Shown: positions 27,012 through 35,602, counted from the first letter of the stretch. The stretch is DNA of 64,000 bases from Syntrophomonadaceae bacterium (GCA_012840385.1 DULK01000048.1:17055-81054), one strand, 5' to 3'. Numbers and translations are program-made. Notes: generated from the letters alone by a model not told the origin.

Positions 27012-28857
27012 ACAGATCACCGATGACAAAATCTAAGCCTAATTCGCGCAGCTTTTCTTTTGAAGGCTTTCCGTCTTCTTCCCAGCCGCGCAGTTGATAG
27101 TATTCTTTTAATTGCTCTTCAAGATTTGGAACATATCCCTCATTAGGACCGCCTTCCGTTGATGTTAAAACTCTTTTTGGCAATGTGTCGTCCTTTCGAG
27201 TAATTCCTAAACGGTTATTAAATGCCCTCTGGAGATTGAAAATTCTCTCCCCTATCTTGAGAACGGTTTGGGCATCATAATGTATTCCCGTCGCCACGGA
27301 AAGCGCTTTAGCCAGATCGCCTGGGCCAACACCGTAGGTCATGAAATAGCAAACTATGGAAGATTGTACGACACTGTCGTAATCTTGTACTATCTTGGCG
27401 AGAAAACCTTTGCCAGTTAAGGCGTGAGCATCCTGCGGCTCGATTAGTCCTGCTTCTGGCATCACACCTCTTCCGTCGTAGCCTCCCACATAACCGTGGA
27501 GGTGGCATGCCCCGCGGGGAGAGGTGGCATAGGTAGGAGCGTAACCAAAAAATGCCCGTGGATCGTGCATTGGCAATTCTAATCCTTTAACGTGTACGGC
27601 GAATTCTTCAGATCCACGCCCAAGGACTTCGGCAGCTTTTCGTACTCCCTGACCCAATAAATCGCCAATACCTTCCTGTTTAGCGATTTTCTTGACGAGA
27701 GCTACAATAGCCTCTGTGTTGCCCCATGTCAATTGAATTCCGTCTGTATCCTTATGAGTTATGATGCCTTTTTCAAAAGCTTCCATTGCGAATGCAATTG
27801 CTGCACCTGTCGATATGCTATCCAGGCCATATTCATTGCACAGCATGTTGGCATAAGCTATGGATTCCAGGTTGTCGTTTAGACACATTGAACCAAACGA
27901 TCCAAGAGCTTCATATTCGGGACCCTCGCCTTTCATTGCATAAGGTCCTTCGTCAATTTCTACATAGCGGGCGCAATGAATTGGGCATGCGTGGCATGGA
28001 GAAGAATGCTTTCTCAGGATAGTTTGAGCCATCGTAATTCCGCTGATTTTCGAGTAACCATCCCAGGTCCCAAGTTTCCAGTTCTTTGTTGGCGCATCTC
28101 CGGTCTGTGATGCTGCGGCCATTGCCACACCGGTTCCGTAAGCCTTTAATGATTTTGTGACGGGTTGTTCGTTAATCTTTTTCGTTATTTCTTTGATTAC
28201 TTCTTTCCACTTTTCCTCATCGGAGACTGCAGGTTCCTTATCTCCATAAACAAAGATGGCTTTCAGCTTTTTTGATCCCATGAGAGCGCCAGCGCCACCG
28301 CGCCCTGCTGCTCGTGTTGTATCCCCCATAATGTTGGCAAGTTTCACAAGTTTTTCTCCCGCAGGCCCTATTGCGCAGCAACTTCCGCGGGTATGACCGC
28401 ATTCGTCGAATATATTTAGGACAGTTTCAGAAACAACCTTGCCCCATATTTTTGATGCATCTTTTAGTTGTATATCATCGTTATTGATGTAGAGATAAAC
28501 AGGCTGGGGGGATTTTCCTTCGATTATTATCGCATCCAATCCTGCGCGTTTCAGGTTATAACTGAATTTTCCGGACCAAACAGAGTCCAGCCAAATTCCC
28601 GTTAAAGGGGAGCGACAGGCCACACAACACCTCCCAGAGGTTGGAAAGTGCCTTCCGTTTAACGGGCCAGCAGAAAAGAAAAGCTTGTTATTTTCACTAA
28701 AAACATCTTCTTCGACGGGTATTTCGTTGTAAAGGTACCGTGCTGCTAAACCAGAACCTCCCAGAAAGTCTCGCAAGTAATCTTCAGGAATTTTTTCTCT
28801 TGTTATCTTGGCTGAAGTGAGGTCTACCCTTAACAGGTTACCTGTAAATCCATACAT
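27004..28857 (-). CDS. aor: Tungsten-type aldehyde:ferredoxin oxidoreductase
   Basis: 617 residues from the ATG at 28857, with GAGGTG 8 bases upstream; a TTG two codons earlier is the alternative. The N-terminal beta-sheet domain begins YGFTGNLLRVDLTSAKI. The [4Fe-4S] ligands are C288, C291 and C295 in SSPCHACPIHC, with a fourth cysteine probably in SSIVCYFMTYG. AAGRGGAGALMGSKKLKAI is the pterin-binding block of the family. It oxidises aldehydes to acids with ferredoxin, or reduces acids in the other direction, in the cytoplasm. It lies between the ThiN-like gene and MoaD in one operon behind a sigma-54 promoter. Confidence 0.93.
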   Translation of the reverse strand: MYGFTGNLLRVDLTSAKITREKIPEDYLRDFLGGSGLAARYLYNEIPVEEDVFSENNKLFFSAGPLNGRHFPTSGRCCVACRSPLTGIWLDSVWSGKFSYNLKRAGLDAIIIEGKSPQPVYLYINNDDIQLKDASKIWGKVVSETVLNIFDECGHTRGSCCAIGPAGEKLVKLANIMGDTTRAAGRGGAGALMGSKKLKAIFVYGDKEPAVSDEEKWKEVIKEITKKINEQPVTKSLKAYGTGVAMAAASQTGDAPTKNWKLGTWDGYSKISGITMAQTILRKHSSPCHACPIHCARYVEIDEGPYAMKGEGPEYEALGSFGSMCLNDNLESIAYANMLCNEYGLDSISTGAAIAFAMEAFEKGIITHKDTDGIQLTWGNTEAIVALVKKIAKQEGIGDLLGQGVRKAAEVLGRGSEEFAVHVKGLELPMHDPRAFFGYAPTYATSPRGACHLHGYVGGYDGRGVMPEAGLIEPQDAHALTGKGFLAKIVQDYDSVVQSSIVCYFMTYGVGPGDLAKALSVATGIHYDAQTVLKIGERIFNLQRAFNNRLGITRKDDTLPKRVLTSTEGGPNEGYVPNLEEQLKEYYQLRGWEEDGKPSKEKLRELGLDFVIGDLYV

Positions 28858-28877
28858 GAACAATACACCTCATTTAC

Positions 28878-29360
28878 TTAAATGTTTAACAATTCAGCAA
28901 TTTTGATAACGATTTTTACAACTTCAACAGCGTTTTGTCCTGTGATAATTATTGCCCCTTCTCTTGCAAACCCCCCTTCAGTGAAAAAAGCTGTGGGTAA
29001 CTTGCCATCTTTCATATATTCCCTTAAGGTGTCGGTGAGTGTTTTACCCGGCCTTACATCAAGGCGCTCGATATCGATACCCTCTCTTTTTATTAATCCT
29101 ACTAATTCTTCGGAATATCTGATCTCCATTGCTGCTCGACGTGAGGGATCAAATTGCATTACTGCCATAAGGATGCGAGCTGTGTAACGAGAAGCACCCC
29201 ATGCTGGGTACGCCGGTGCCGTTATTCTTCCGAAAACTTCAGTCAGCCTCCCGGGGATGCCGGCTATGTCGTCTGTTTTCTGGGCTCCTTCCTTAGCCAT
29301 TACGATGTTGCTTCGTATCTCCGGTAGCAGTAAATAAACCTTCTCTGCCTTGGCAAGCAT
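28878..29360 (-). CDS. ThiN-like (thiamine-phosphate synthase domain) protein
   Basis: 160 residues from the first ATG. It carries the ThiN domain: LLPEIRSNIVMAKEGA, DDIAGIPGRLTEV, WGASRYTARILMAVMQFDP and RRAAMEIRYSEELVGLI, ending with a Gly-rich segment EGGFAREGAIIITG. ThiN makes thiamine monophosphate in organisms without ThiE, or serves as a ligand-sensing domain in ThiR. It stands alone here, as the first gene of an operon that ends with a TPP-dependent enzyme. The frame stays open about 25 codons upstream of the ATG, up to a strong AAAGGGGGA site. That site is correctly spaced only from an ACG codon, so the true start may be non-canonical. The ATG at 29360 has no good ribosome site. Confidence 0.82.
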   Translation of the reverse strand: MLAKAEKVYLLLPEIRSNIVMAKEGAQKTDDIAGIPGRLTEVFGRITAPAYPAWGASRYTARILMAVMQFDPSRRAAMEIRYSEELVGLIKREGIDIERLDVRPGKTLTDTLREYMKDGKLPTAFFTEGGFAREGAIIITGQNAVEVVKIVIKIAELLNI

Positions 29361-29466
29361 ATTTACTGCTTCTACGAGTTGACCGAGAACATAATAAGCA
29401 TCAATGGTTTCGTTAGTCGTATATGTTCCCCCTTTCTTTATGAATTCTTTTTCTTTTGGTGACTAA

Positions 29467-29482
29467 TGCAAAAAGAATGCCA
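29467..29482 (-). promoter_or_regulatory. Sigma-54 (-24/-12) promoter of the ThiN-AOR-MoaD-TPP operon
   Basis: On the minus strand TGGCATTCTTTTTGCA has GG and GC exactly 10 bases apart, the invariant sigma-54 spacing, with good TGGCA and TTGCA boxes. Transcription would begin about 12 bases further, near 29455, and run into the ThiN gene. Confidence 0.75.
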
Positions 29483-29567
29483 CCCAAAAGCAAACTCTGA
29501 TAACACCTAGTTCCTTGTCGGGATTATTGAGAGATTATAACTGGCGGCAAGATAAATGACATAATGC

Positions 29568-29600
29568 TCAAATATTACACATTGTTACATTATTACACAC
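29568..29600. promoter_or_regulatory. Possible activator-binding repeats between divergent sigma-54 promoters
   Basis: The stretch ATTACACATTGTTACATTAT and the following TACACA holds three TTACA(C/T) units spaced roughly one helical turn apart. It lies about 100 bases from both -24/-12 promoters, a usual distance for enhancer sites of sigma-54 activators. No protein can be assigned with certainty; the AcoR-like activator at 22968 is the candidate. Confidence 0.35.
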
Positions 29601-29687
29601 GCTTAATTCGGGGAGATGCTCCGTTTGGGAAATAATCTTAATGGATTATTTTCTTGCTGGTTTTTGGACATAAGCATTTACTTTTAT

Positions 29688-29704
29688 TTGGTACGAATAT
29701 TGCA
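29688..29704 (+). promoter_or_regulatory. Sigma-54 (-24/-12) promoter of the alcohol dehydrogenase-SDR operon
   Basis: TTGGTACGAATATTGCA matches TTGGCACG-N4-TTGCA closely, with GG and GC 10 bases apart. Expected start of transcription is near 29715, about 64 bases before the dehydrogenase gene. Confidence 0.8.
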
Positions 29705-29778
29705 TTAATTATTTCGGCAAAAGCTCGTTGCGGGCCCGCGAGCTGTAAAAATACTTTTGAAGGGGGTAGCGAAAATCT

Positions 29779-30795
29779 ATGCGGGTTGTCTCGCTTGCAG
29801 GGGAAAGGCAGTTATCGGTGATTGAAACTGAAGAGCCGAAGAGTGAGGGGGAAAAAGTAATTATTTCTGTTGCGAAGGTTGGTATTTGCGGTTCAGACAT
29901 TCATCTATGGGAAAAAGGGGAACGCGTTGGTCTCGTGATGGGACATGAGTTTTCGGGAAAAGTTGTTGATCCCGGTGGCTGTAAGGACAAATTTAGGGTT
30001 GGAGACAGGGTCACGGTTATTCCCCTGAACAACTGTGGAGAATGTGTTAACTGTAAGAACGGAAAGATAAACATGTGCCTCAACGGGCTAGCGGCATGTC
30101 CAGGCATAACGGCTCCCGGCGCTTATGCAGAATACTACGCAGCAAGACCGGACATGGTGCGGAAATTACCGGATAATGTCAGCGACGAAGAGGGGGCGAT
30201 GATTGAGCCGACTGCTGTTGCTCTGCATGCTGTACGCCTTGCGGGGGTGAAGCCAGGAGATAAAGTGCTGATAACGGGTGGTGGCATCATTGGTTTGCTG
30301 TGCGCAATGTGGGCGAGGGCAGCCGGTGCATCCTACATTGCTCTCACCGAAACAAATCCCTTGCGGCGTGATAATGCCCTCAAGATGGGAGATGTTTCCG
30401 AGGTTTTCGATGCCACAGACAAAGATTTGGTTAATAAATTGAGAGAAGCTTCTAAAGGAGGGTTTGACCAGGCTCTGGAATGTGCAGCAGTTGCTCCTGC
30501 CGTCAATACAGCAATCCAAGCATTAAGGCATGGTGGGAAGATGGTCTTGGTGGGAGTAAACTATTCTCTCGTGCCGATTTACACTCTGCTCGCTGTTCTG
30601 CACGAATTGGAGATTAAAGGAGTAATCGGTTATTTGCCTTATGAGTTTGATCTCTGCATTGAACTCATGGGTAAGAAAGCGATTAATGTTGAGCGTTTCG
30701 TAAGCAGAACGGTTGGTTTCGACGGCGTTCAGGAAGCATTTGAAAGGCTTGTCAGCCAGAATAATCCGGATGTAAAGGTTTTGGTTCAACCTTAA
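29779..30795 (+). CDS. Zinc-dependent alcohol dehydrogenase (MDR family)
   Basis: 338 residues; ATG after GAAGGGGGTAGC. Catalytic zinc ligands are the cysteine in GICGSDIH and the GHE motif (MGHEFSGKV). The structural zinc loop is complete: CGECVNCKNGKINMC. The Rossmann NAD(P)-binding motif is VLITGGGIIGLL. The family includes sorbitol, threonine and butanediol dehydrogenases, so a secondary alcohol or polyol is the likely substrate. It is the first gene behind the plus-strand sigma-54 promoter and is followed by a membrane protein and an SDR. Confidence 0.92.
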   Translation: MRVVSLAGERQLSVIETEEPKSEGEKVIISVAKVGICGSDIHLWEKGERVGLVMGHEFSGKVVDPGGCKDKFRVGDRVTVIPLNNCGECVNCKNGKINMCLNGLAACPGITAPGAYAEYYAARPDMVRKLPDNVSDEEGAMIEPTAVALHAVRLAGVKPGDKVLITGGGIIGLLCAMWARAAGASYIALTETNPLRRDNALKMGDVSEVFDATDKDLVNKLREASKGGFDQALECAAVAPAVNTAIQALRHGGKMVLVGVNYSLVPIYTLLAVLHELEIKGVIGYLPYEFDLCIELMGKKAINVERFVSRTVGFDGVQEAFERLVSQNNPDVKVLVQP

Positions 30796-30838
30796 ATTTT
30801 AACCTTAAAACTCTTTAGAGAGGAAGGGAGAAGTAAGT

Positions 30839-31336
30839 ATGAACGAAAAACAGGGTTTTAAAAAAGAGACGCTGATAGCTGCCGTTGTTATCGCGGCCAT
30901 GGTTGTTGTCACACTGGTAGTGTTGGGTATATTCAAAGTAAAATCAGGTTGGCCGGCTTTTCTGACATTGCTTTTCTTCTTCGAATCAGGTGCTAAAACA
31001 GAAAACCTTAAGAATATTTTTTGCGGTGCAGTTGTTGGCCTGTTGCTTGCTGGAGGATTGCCTTTGGCAGTGAAAGCTCTTGTTCCGTCGCTTGGCTTAG
31101 AACCTGCTATATTGCTTGTTGTCTTTATAATTATCTTCTTAATAGTGGCTTTGGGCGATGTTGCTCACATGTTTTTTAATAACTATGCCTTTGTCTATTT
31201 CACAGTAGCGTCAATTTTCCCGAAGCAATCTACGTTGGAATGGATAGTTGTAGCAGTACTTGGAGGCATGCTTTTCACCGGGGGCTCACTCGGCCTATTA
31301 AAGCTGCTGATCAGGCATGAGGGGCATGAAAGTTAA
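30839..31336 (+). CDS. Small integral membrane protein (DUF1097-like)
   Basis: 165 residues, mostly hydrophobic, with about five predicted membrane helices (roughly 12-35, 38-50, 58-80, 88-112 and 135-160). The segment SGWPAFLTLLFFFESGAKTE resembles DUF1097-type proteins, but I am not certain of the family. No catalytic motif is visible. It lies between two dehydrogenase genes in the sigma-54-controlled operon, so transport or export of the substrate is conceivable. The ATG is preceded by GAGAGGAAGGGAG. Confidence 0.7.
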   Translation: MNEKQGFKKETLIAAVVIAAMVVVTLVVLGIFKVKSGWPAFLTLLFFFESGAKTENLKNIFCGAVVGLLLAGGLPLAVKALVPSLGLEPAILLVVFIIIFLIVALGDVAHMFFNNYAFVYFTVASIFPKQSTLEWIVVAVLGGMLFTGGSLGLLKLLIRHEGHES

Positions 31337-31358
31337 GTAATTAAAGGAGTGGTATGAG

Positions 31359-32150
31359 ATGATAGCATTTGATCTCACCGGAAAAGTTGCAGTTGTGACA
31401 GGAGCAGGTGGTGGCATCGGAGGGGATATCACCAAAAAGCTTGCAGAAGTGGGCGCAGCAGTTGCTGCGAGCGACATCAACAAAGAAAATGTCGATCAGG
31501 TTGTTGTAGAAATCAACAAGTCAGGTGGTAAAGCTAAAAGCTATCAACTGGATATCTCTGATGAAGCAGCGGTGTATGCTCACTTTGATACTGTTGCAAA
31601 CGATTTCGGCACTATTGATATACTGGTTGCAGCGGCAGGAGTGTCGGGTGAAGGGCCGAATTTCTATGAGACACCTACAGAAGTCGCCAGGAAAATATAC
31701 GATGTCAACCTATTTGGAACAGGTTTTTGCATAAAGGCTGCCTTGAAGTATATGATACCCAAGAAGTCCGGGAAAATTGTTACGATTTCTTCGATTGCCG
31801 GCAGGATCGGTATGCCATCTGTGGCTAACTATTCCATTTCCAAAGCGGCCATAATTGCCATGACCCAATCGGTGGCGCGGGCACATGCTAAGGATAATAT
31901 CAATATCAACGCAATTTGTCCGGGTTATCTGTACACTCCGATGTGGCAAAAAGGCGTAGAAAAGTTTAGCAAAATTCTAGGCAAAACGCCAGAAGAGACC
32001 TGGAAAATGTTAGCTCTCGATAATATTGCCATGGGACGTGCTCAGGAAGTGGAAGACATTTCGTACGCTACCTTGTTTCTGGTTTCCGATTTCTCAAAGA
32101 ATATCACCGGACAAGCCTTGAATGTATGCGGCGGGTCTCGCTTCAATTGA
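31359..32150 (+). CDS. Short-chain dehydrogenase/reductase
   Basis: 263 residues with the classical SDR pattern. The cofactor motif VTGAGGGIGGDI lies near the N-terminus with an acidic ASDI after beta-2, which suggests NAD(H). The NAG equivalent is LVAAAGVSG, and the catalytic triad is the serine in TISSIAGR with YSISK. The C-terminus GQALNVCGGSRFN is the usual SDR end. It lies 22 bases after the membrane protein in the operon that starts with the MDR alcohol dehydrogenase. It may catalyse a second oxidation or reduction in the same pathway. Confidence 0.93.
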   Translation: MIAFDLTGKVAVVTGAGGGIGGDITKKLAEVGAAVAASDINKENVDQVVVEINKSGGKAKSYQLDISDEAAVYAHFDTVANDFGTIDILVAAAGVSGEGPNFYETPTEVARKIYDVNLFGTGFCIKAALKYMIPKKSGKIVTISSIAGRIGMPSVANYSISKAAIIAMTQSVARAHAKDNININAICPGYLYTPMWQKGVEKFSKILGKTPEETWKMLALDNIAMGRAQEVEDISYATLFLVSDFSKNITGQALNVCGGSRFN

Positions 32151-32198
32151 GCTAGGAATTAAGAAAGTATCCATAGATTAAGACTTTTATGGAGATAG

Positions 32199-32228
32199 GG
32201 CTATTGGAGATTATCCAGTAGCCTTTTT
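32199..32228 (+). terminator. Rho-independent terminator after the SDR operon
   Basis: GGCTATTGGA and TCCAGTAGCC pair with a short loop and are followed by TTTTT. It ends the operon that starts at 29715. Confidence 0.85.
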
Positions 32229-32402
32229 CCTTTGTTCTTCAATTTTTTAACCCTTTCGTAAACCCTCCTCGCACTCGATGGTCTTGGGAATTCCCGGATT
32301 AGCCTTTTGGGCGGTAGGATGCCCTGGGGCTTTATGAGGAGATGGCCGTAAGCCGCCAGAGCATAAGGTGCCGCCCCATCGGTGCGGTGAGACGCTGACT
32401 AA
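32201..32402 (-). pseudogene. Possible gene fragment without start
   Basis: The minus strand holds about 65 codons open between TAG near 32402 and TAG at 32201-32203. It reads DGAAPYALAAYGHLLIKPQG, then a basic helical tail RRVYERVKKLKNKGKR. The composition is protein-like, but there is no start codon in a good context and I do not recognise a family. The remaining sequence to 32495 shows no gene. It may be the 3' end of a lost gene. Confidence 0.2.
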
Positions 32403-32495
32403 TGAAGTTAAGAATGCCTTTATTTATATTGTTTTTCTGGCTAAAGGCAGGATATTAACCGGGGCGGGTCGTAATAGCTAGTTGGGGGTTTTTAA

Positions 32496-34391
32496 ATGAG
32501 GATCACGGTATCGCCTGTAGAGAAAATCTTCCGGGAAACACTGCCCGAAAAACTGCTGCATTACGAGGTGCGGGAGCAGCAGATCGAGATGGCCCTGATG
32601 GTAGAAAGGGCCTTGCTGCATGAGACCAACCTGCTGGCGGAGGCGGGGACCGGTACGGGCAAGAGCTTCGCCTATCTCATTCCCCTTGCCCTGGATCTGG
32701 AACAGAACGGCGGGAGGGCGGTGGTCAGCACGGCCACCATCGCCCTGCAGGAGCAACTCGTGAGCAAGGACATCCCCCTGCTGGAGGATGTCCTGGGACT
32801 GGACCTGGGAGTGCAGCTGGCCAAAGGTAAGGGGAACTACCTTTGCCTGGTGAGGTTTATCGAGGAAACCCAGACCCCGACTCTTTTCGAGGATGCGGAG
32901 ATACTGGAGCGGCTCCGGGAGTGGTCGGATCGCACCGAAACGGGGGACAGATCGGAACTCCCCTTCGAACCAGGGGAGATCTGGAATCGCATCTGTCCGG
33001 ACGACGCCTGCCCCGGAAGGAAGTGCTACCTCTACAAGGAATGCTTTTATTTCAAGGCCAGGAACAGGCTGCAGCAGGCCCGGTTGATCGTCTGCAACCA
33101 CGCCCTGTTTTTTATCGACCTGAGCATGAGATGCAACGACGTCTTCCTGCTTCCGGAATACCGGGTGGTGGTTCTGGATGAAGCCCAGCACGTGGAGGGG
33201 ATCGCCCGCAACACCATGAGCACCAAGGTATCCAGCATGCGCCTGCCGGTCCTGCTCTATCAGCTGCGCAAGAGAGAGGGCTGCAACCAGGAGGCGGTCC
33301 AGAGGGCGCTGGCTCTAAACGACGAGTTTTTTGCGGTCGTGGCGGGCGGTGGCGTTTCCGGAAGCGATAAATATTTGTTGCCAAGTAATCCGGAGATCGC
33401 AAGACTGGGGGAGGAACTACAGAAAGCGGTGGAGGACACGGAGCTTTTATTTGACGCGGATTGCGCCGGTGAACGGGAGCAGGCCTTATTTTACTGCCTG
33501 AGCCGTTACAATGCAGACCTGCGGGAAATCCTCGACGCGGGGGATCCAGGTAAGGTTTTCTGGGTAGAGAAAACCCTGTCCAGCAGGCGACTCCTGGTAA
33601 CACTTCACGCCACCCCCCTCGACGTTTCCGGGACCCTCGCACAGAACCTGTTTGAAAACGAGCAGATCGCCAGTGTGATCATGACCTCGGCAACCCTGAG
33701 TGTAGCCGGGGATTTCTCGTATTTAAAGTCCGCAGTGGGCTGCGAGATGGCAGAAGAGCTTTCCGTGGAGTCCCCCTTCAATTACGAGGAACAGTGCCTT
33801 CTCTACTTGCCGGAGGGGCTGCCTGATCCCAAGGCCTCGGATTTCCACGAGCGGGTGACTCCCTTTATCGAGGAGATCCTGCATAAAACGGAGGGACGTG
33901 CCTTTGTGCTGTTCACCTCTTACAAAGGAATGAATGAGGCTTACGAACTGCTGGCCCCCAGGCTTCCCTGGAGGGTCCTCAAACAGGGGGACAAGCCCAA
34001 GCAGGGGCTGCTGGAGGATTTCAAGCAAGACATCCATTCGGTGCTCTTCGCCACCGCCTCCTTTTGGGAAGGGGTGGACGTGCAGGGCGAGGCCCTTTCC
34101 TGCGTGATACTCGTAAAACTCCCTTTCGCGGTACCGGACGACCCCATCACAGAGGCCAGAATTGAGGCCATCGAGCGCGCCGGTGGAAACGCCTTTTTAA
34201 GTTACTCCCTTCCCGAAGCGGTGATCCGCTTGAAGCAGGGTTTCGGAAGGCTGATCAGGTCGCAGCAGGACCGGGGGATCGTGGCAATACTCGATCCCCG
34301 GGTCAAAACCAGGTGGTACGGCAGGCATTTTTTGAGTTCTCTCCCCAGGTGCCGGGAGATAACCAGCCTTTATGAGGTGGATATCTTTTGA
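32496..34391 (+). CDS. dinG: DinG-family ATP-dependent helicase
   Basis: 631 residues of the XPD/DinG superfamily 2 helicases. Motif I is LLAEAGTGTGKS (47-57). The iron-sulfur cluster cysteines lie in NYLCLV, CPDDACPG and KCYLYKEC. Motif II is VVLDEAQHVEG. Late motifs FATASFWEGVDV and RLKQGFGRLIRSQQD are intact. It unwinds 5'-3' and processes DNA with damage or R-loops. The ATG is preceded by TTGGGGGTT. It appears to be the first gene of a small group that includes the next two genes. Confidence 0.92.
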   Translation: MRITVSPVEKIFRETLPEKLLHYEVREQQIEMALMVERALLHETNLLAEAGTGTGKSFAYLIPLALDLEQNGGRAVVSTATIALQEQLVSKDIPLLEDVLGLDLGVQLAKGKGNYLCLVRFIEETQTPTLFEDAEILERLREWSDRTETGDRSELPFEPGEIWNRICPDDACPGRKCYLYKECFYFKARNRLQQARLIVCNHALFFIDLSMRCNDVFLLPEYRVVVLDEAQHVEGIARNTMSTKVSSMRLPVLLYQLRKREGCNQEAVQRALALNDEFFAVVAGGGVSGSDKYLLPSNPEIARLGEELQKAVEDTELLFDADCAGEREQALFYCLSRYNADLREILDAGDPGKVFWVEKTLSSRRLLVTLHATPLDVSGTLAQNLFENEQIASVIMTSATLSVAGDFSYLKSAVGCEMAEELSVESPFNYEEQCLLYLPEGLPDPKASDFHERVTPFIEEILHKTEGRAFVLFTSYKGMNEAYELLAPRLPWRVLKQGDKPKQGLLEDFKQDIHSVLFATASFWEGVDVQGEALSCVILVKLPFAVPDDPITEARIEAIERAGGNAFLSYSLPEAVIRLKQGFGRLIRSQQDRGIVAILDPRVKTRWYGRHFLSSLPRCREITSLYEVDIF

Positions 34392-34427
34392 AATGTCTCG
34401 TATTACTCTTAAACGGGGAGGTCTGAC

Positions 34428-34664
34428 ATGGACTGCAGAAAGAGCCCCGAGTTTGTTCACCTTATTACCGTATACCCTCCGGAAGATATTTTCGTTGAAG
34501 GCGTTCTCCAGACAGCAGGCATCGGGGTGATCAAAAGGCGGGAATCCATTGCACCGGTGGAGGGGATCACGGTGGGCCCTCTTGCAGAGATTCACATTTA
34601 CGTTCCCAGGGAGCGTGAAAGGGATGCAAGAGAGGCTCTCGCCGCGGCCCGGGAGGATTTGTGA
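34428..34664 (+). CDS. DUF2007-type small protein
   Basis: 78 residues after GGGGAGG. The pattern LITVYPPEDIFVEGVLQTAG then IGVIKRRES and the C-terminal IHIYVPRERERDAREAL matches the DUF2007 family of small putative signal-transducing proteins with a ferredoxin-like fold. No catalytic residue is evident. It sits between dinG and a YbaK-type gene and may be cotranscribed with them. Confidence 0.7.
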   Translation: MDCRKSPEFVHLITVYPPEDIFVEGVLQTAGIGVIKRRESIAPVEGITVGPLAEIHIYVPRERERDAREALAAAREDL

Positions 34665-34702
34665 TAAAATAACACGAGCGTTATGAAATTGGAGTGATCT
34701 GG

Positions 34703-35215
34703 ATGGACCCGGTTGAACGCGTGCGTCAGTACCTGGCGCAGTTTCCCTATGATGTAGAGATCTTTGAATTTGCCGAAAGCACCAGGACTGCCGAACTGGC
34801 CGCACGGACGGTCGGTGTGGAAGTTGGGCAGATAGCCAAGTCCATTTTGTTCCTCATCGGCGAGGAGAGGGTAATGGTGGTCACCAGCGGGGATGTGAAG
34901 GTGAGCCAGGCCAGGTTGAAGCAGCACCTGGGACTGACGGGGAAGGTAAGGCTGCCCGATCCCGAAACTACGGAGGCTATCACCGGCTTTCCCCCGGGTG
35001 GGGTGTGCCCCTTCGCCCTGAAAGAGCCCGTGCGGATTCTCATCGATGTGAGCATGAAGAGGTACCCGGTGGTCTACATTGCGGCGGGCAGCCCGCGGTC
35101 GGCTGCTCCCGTCACCGTTGAACAACTCCTGGCGATAACCGGCGGCGAACTGTGCGATCTATGCGGCGCGGCCGTTCAGGGTTCCCGGGCGGTTGCTCAG
35201 GCACCGGAAGACTGA
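34703..35215 (+). CDS. YbaK/EbsC-type aminoacyl-tRNA deacylase
   Basis: 170 residues from the ATG at 34703, with GGAG 8 bases upstream; a GTG three codons earlier lies on the ribosome site and is rejected. The YbaK/ProX fold is shown by FEFAESTRTAELAARTVGV, GQIAKSILFLIG, VTSGDVKVS, the conserved GFPPGGVCPFAL and VYIAAGSPRSA. Members hydrolyse mischarged Cys-tRNA(Pro) or Ala-tRNA(Pro). The C-terminal 25 residues contain CDLCG, beyond the usual domain. A convergent terminator follows. Confidence 0.88.
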   Translation: MDPVERVRQYLAQFPYDVEIFEFAESTRTAELAARTVGVEVGQIAKSILFLIGEERVMVVTSGDVKVSQARLKQHLGLTGKVRLPDPETTEAITGFPPGGVCPFALKEPVRILIDVSMKRYPVVYIAAGSPRSAAPVTVEQLLAITGGELCDLCGAAVQGSRAVAQAPED

Positions 35216-35248
35216 AAGTTTATGATTGAAGGCGGGTTCTGATAGAAC

Positions 35249-35295
35249 AGCCCGGGTCGTGGAGTCCCCAGGAACCCGGGCTTTCAACTTTTTTC
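35249..35295. terminator. Bidirectional terminator
   Basis: AGCCCGGGT (35249-35257) and ACCCGGGCT (35274-35282) are perfect inverted copies followed by CAACTTTTTT. They lie between the YbaK-like gene and the convergent carboxymuconolactone decarboxylase-like gene. Confidence 0.8.
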
Positions 35296-35602
35296 AACCT
35301 TTTTTGGGAAAGGCGATGTTGCCCATGATCAGCGGTCTTGAGCCCGAAACGCTGTAGACCAGGCGCAGAACCTCGTTGATCTCCTGGTCTGTGGCTCCAA
35401 GTTCACGGGCGCGGTTGGCCAGCACCATCACGCCGCGTTCCGATCCGAGACAGGCGTCAAGAGCCAGGCTGATCAGGGTTTTTGTCTTGGCGTCCAGGGC
35501 ACCGGGGGCGTTTGCCAGTTCCATGACCTTTGCCACCGCTTCATAAAATTCCCGATCTCGTTCGGCAACCTCCTGCATGAAGGGCGGGAGATTCGGCTTC
35601 AC
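35294..35602 (-). CDS. Carboxymuconolactone decarboxylase-like protein
   Basis: 102 residues from the GTG at 35602, 8 bases after GGAGG; the GTG three codons earlier abuts that site. The all-helical CMD/AhpD fold is visible: FYEAVAKVMELANAPGALDAKTK and LISLALDACLGSERGVM, with ELGATDQEINEVLRLV. The usual CxxC redox motif is not present; only one cysteine (CLGSERG) remains at that place. A peroxidase-type AhpD reaction is therefore unlikely. Function unknown. Confidence 0.8.
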   Translation of the reverse strand: MKPNLPPFMQEVAERDREFYEAVAKVMELANAPGALDAKTKTLISLALDACLGSERGVMVLANRARELGATDQEINEVLRLVYSVSGSRPLIMGNIAFPKKG

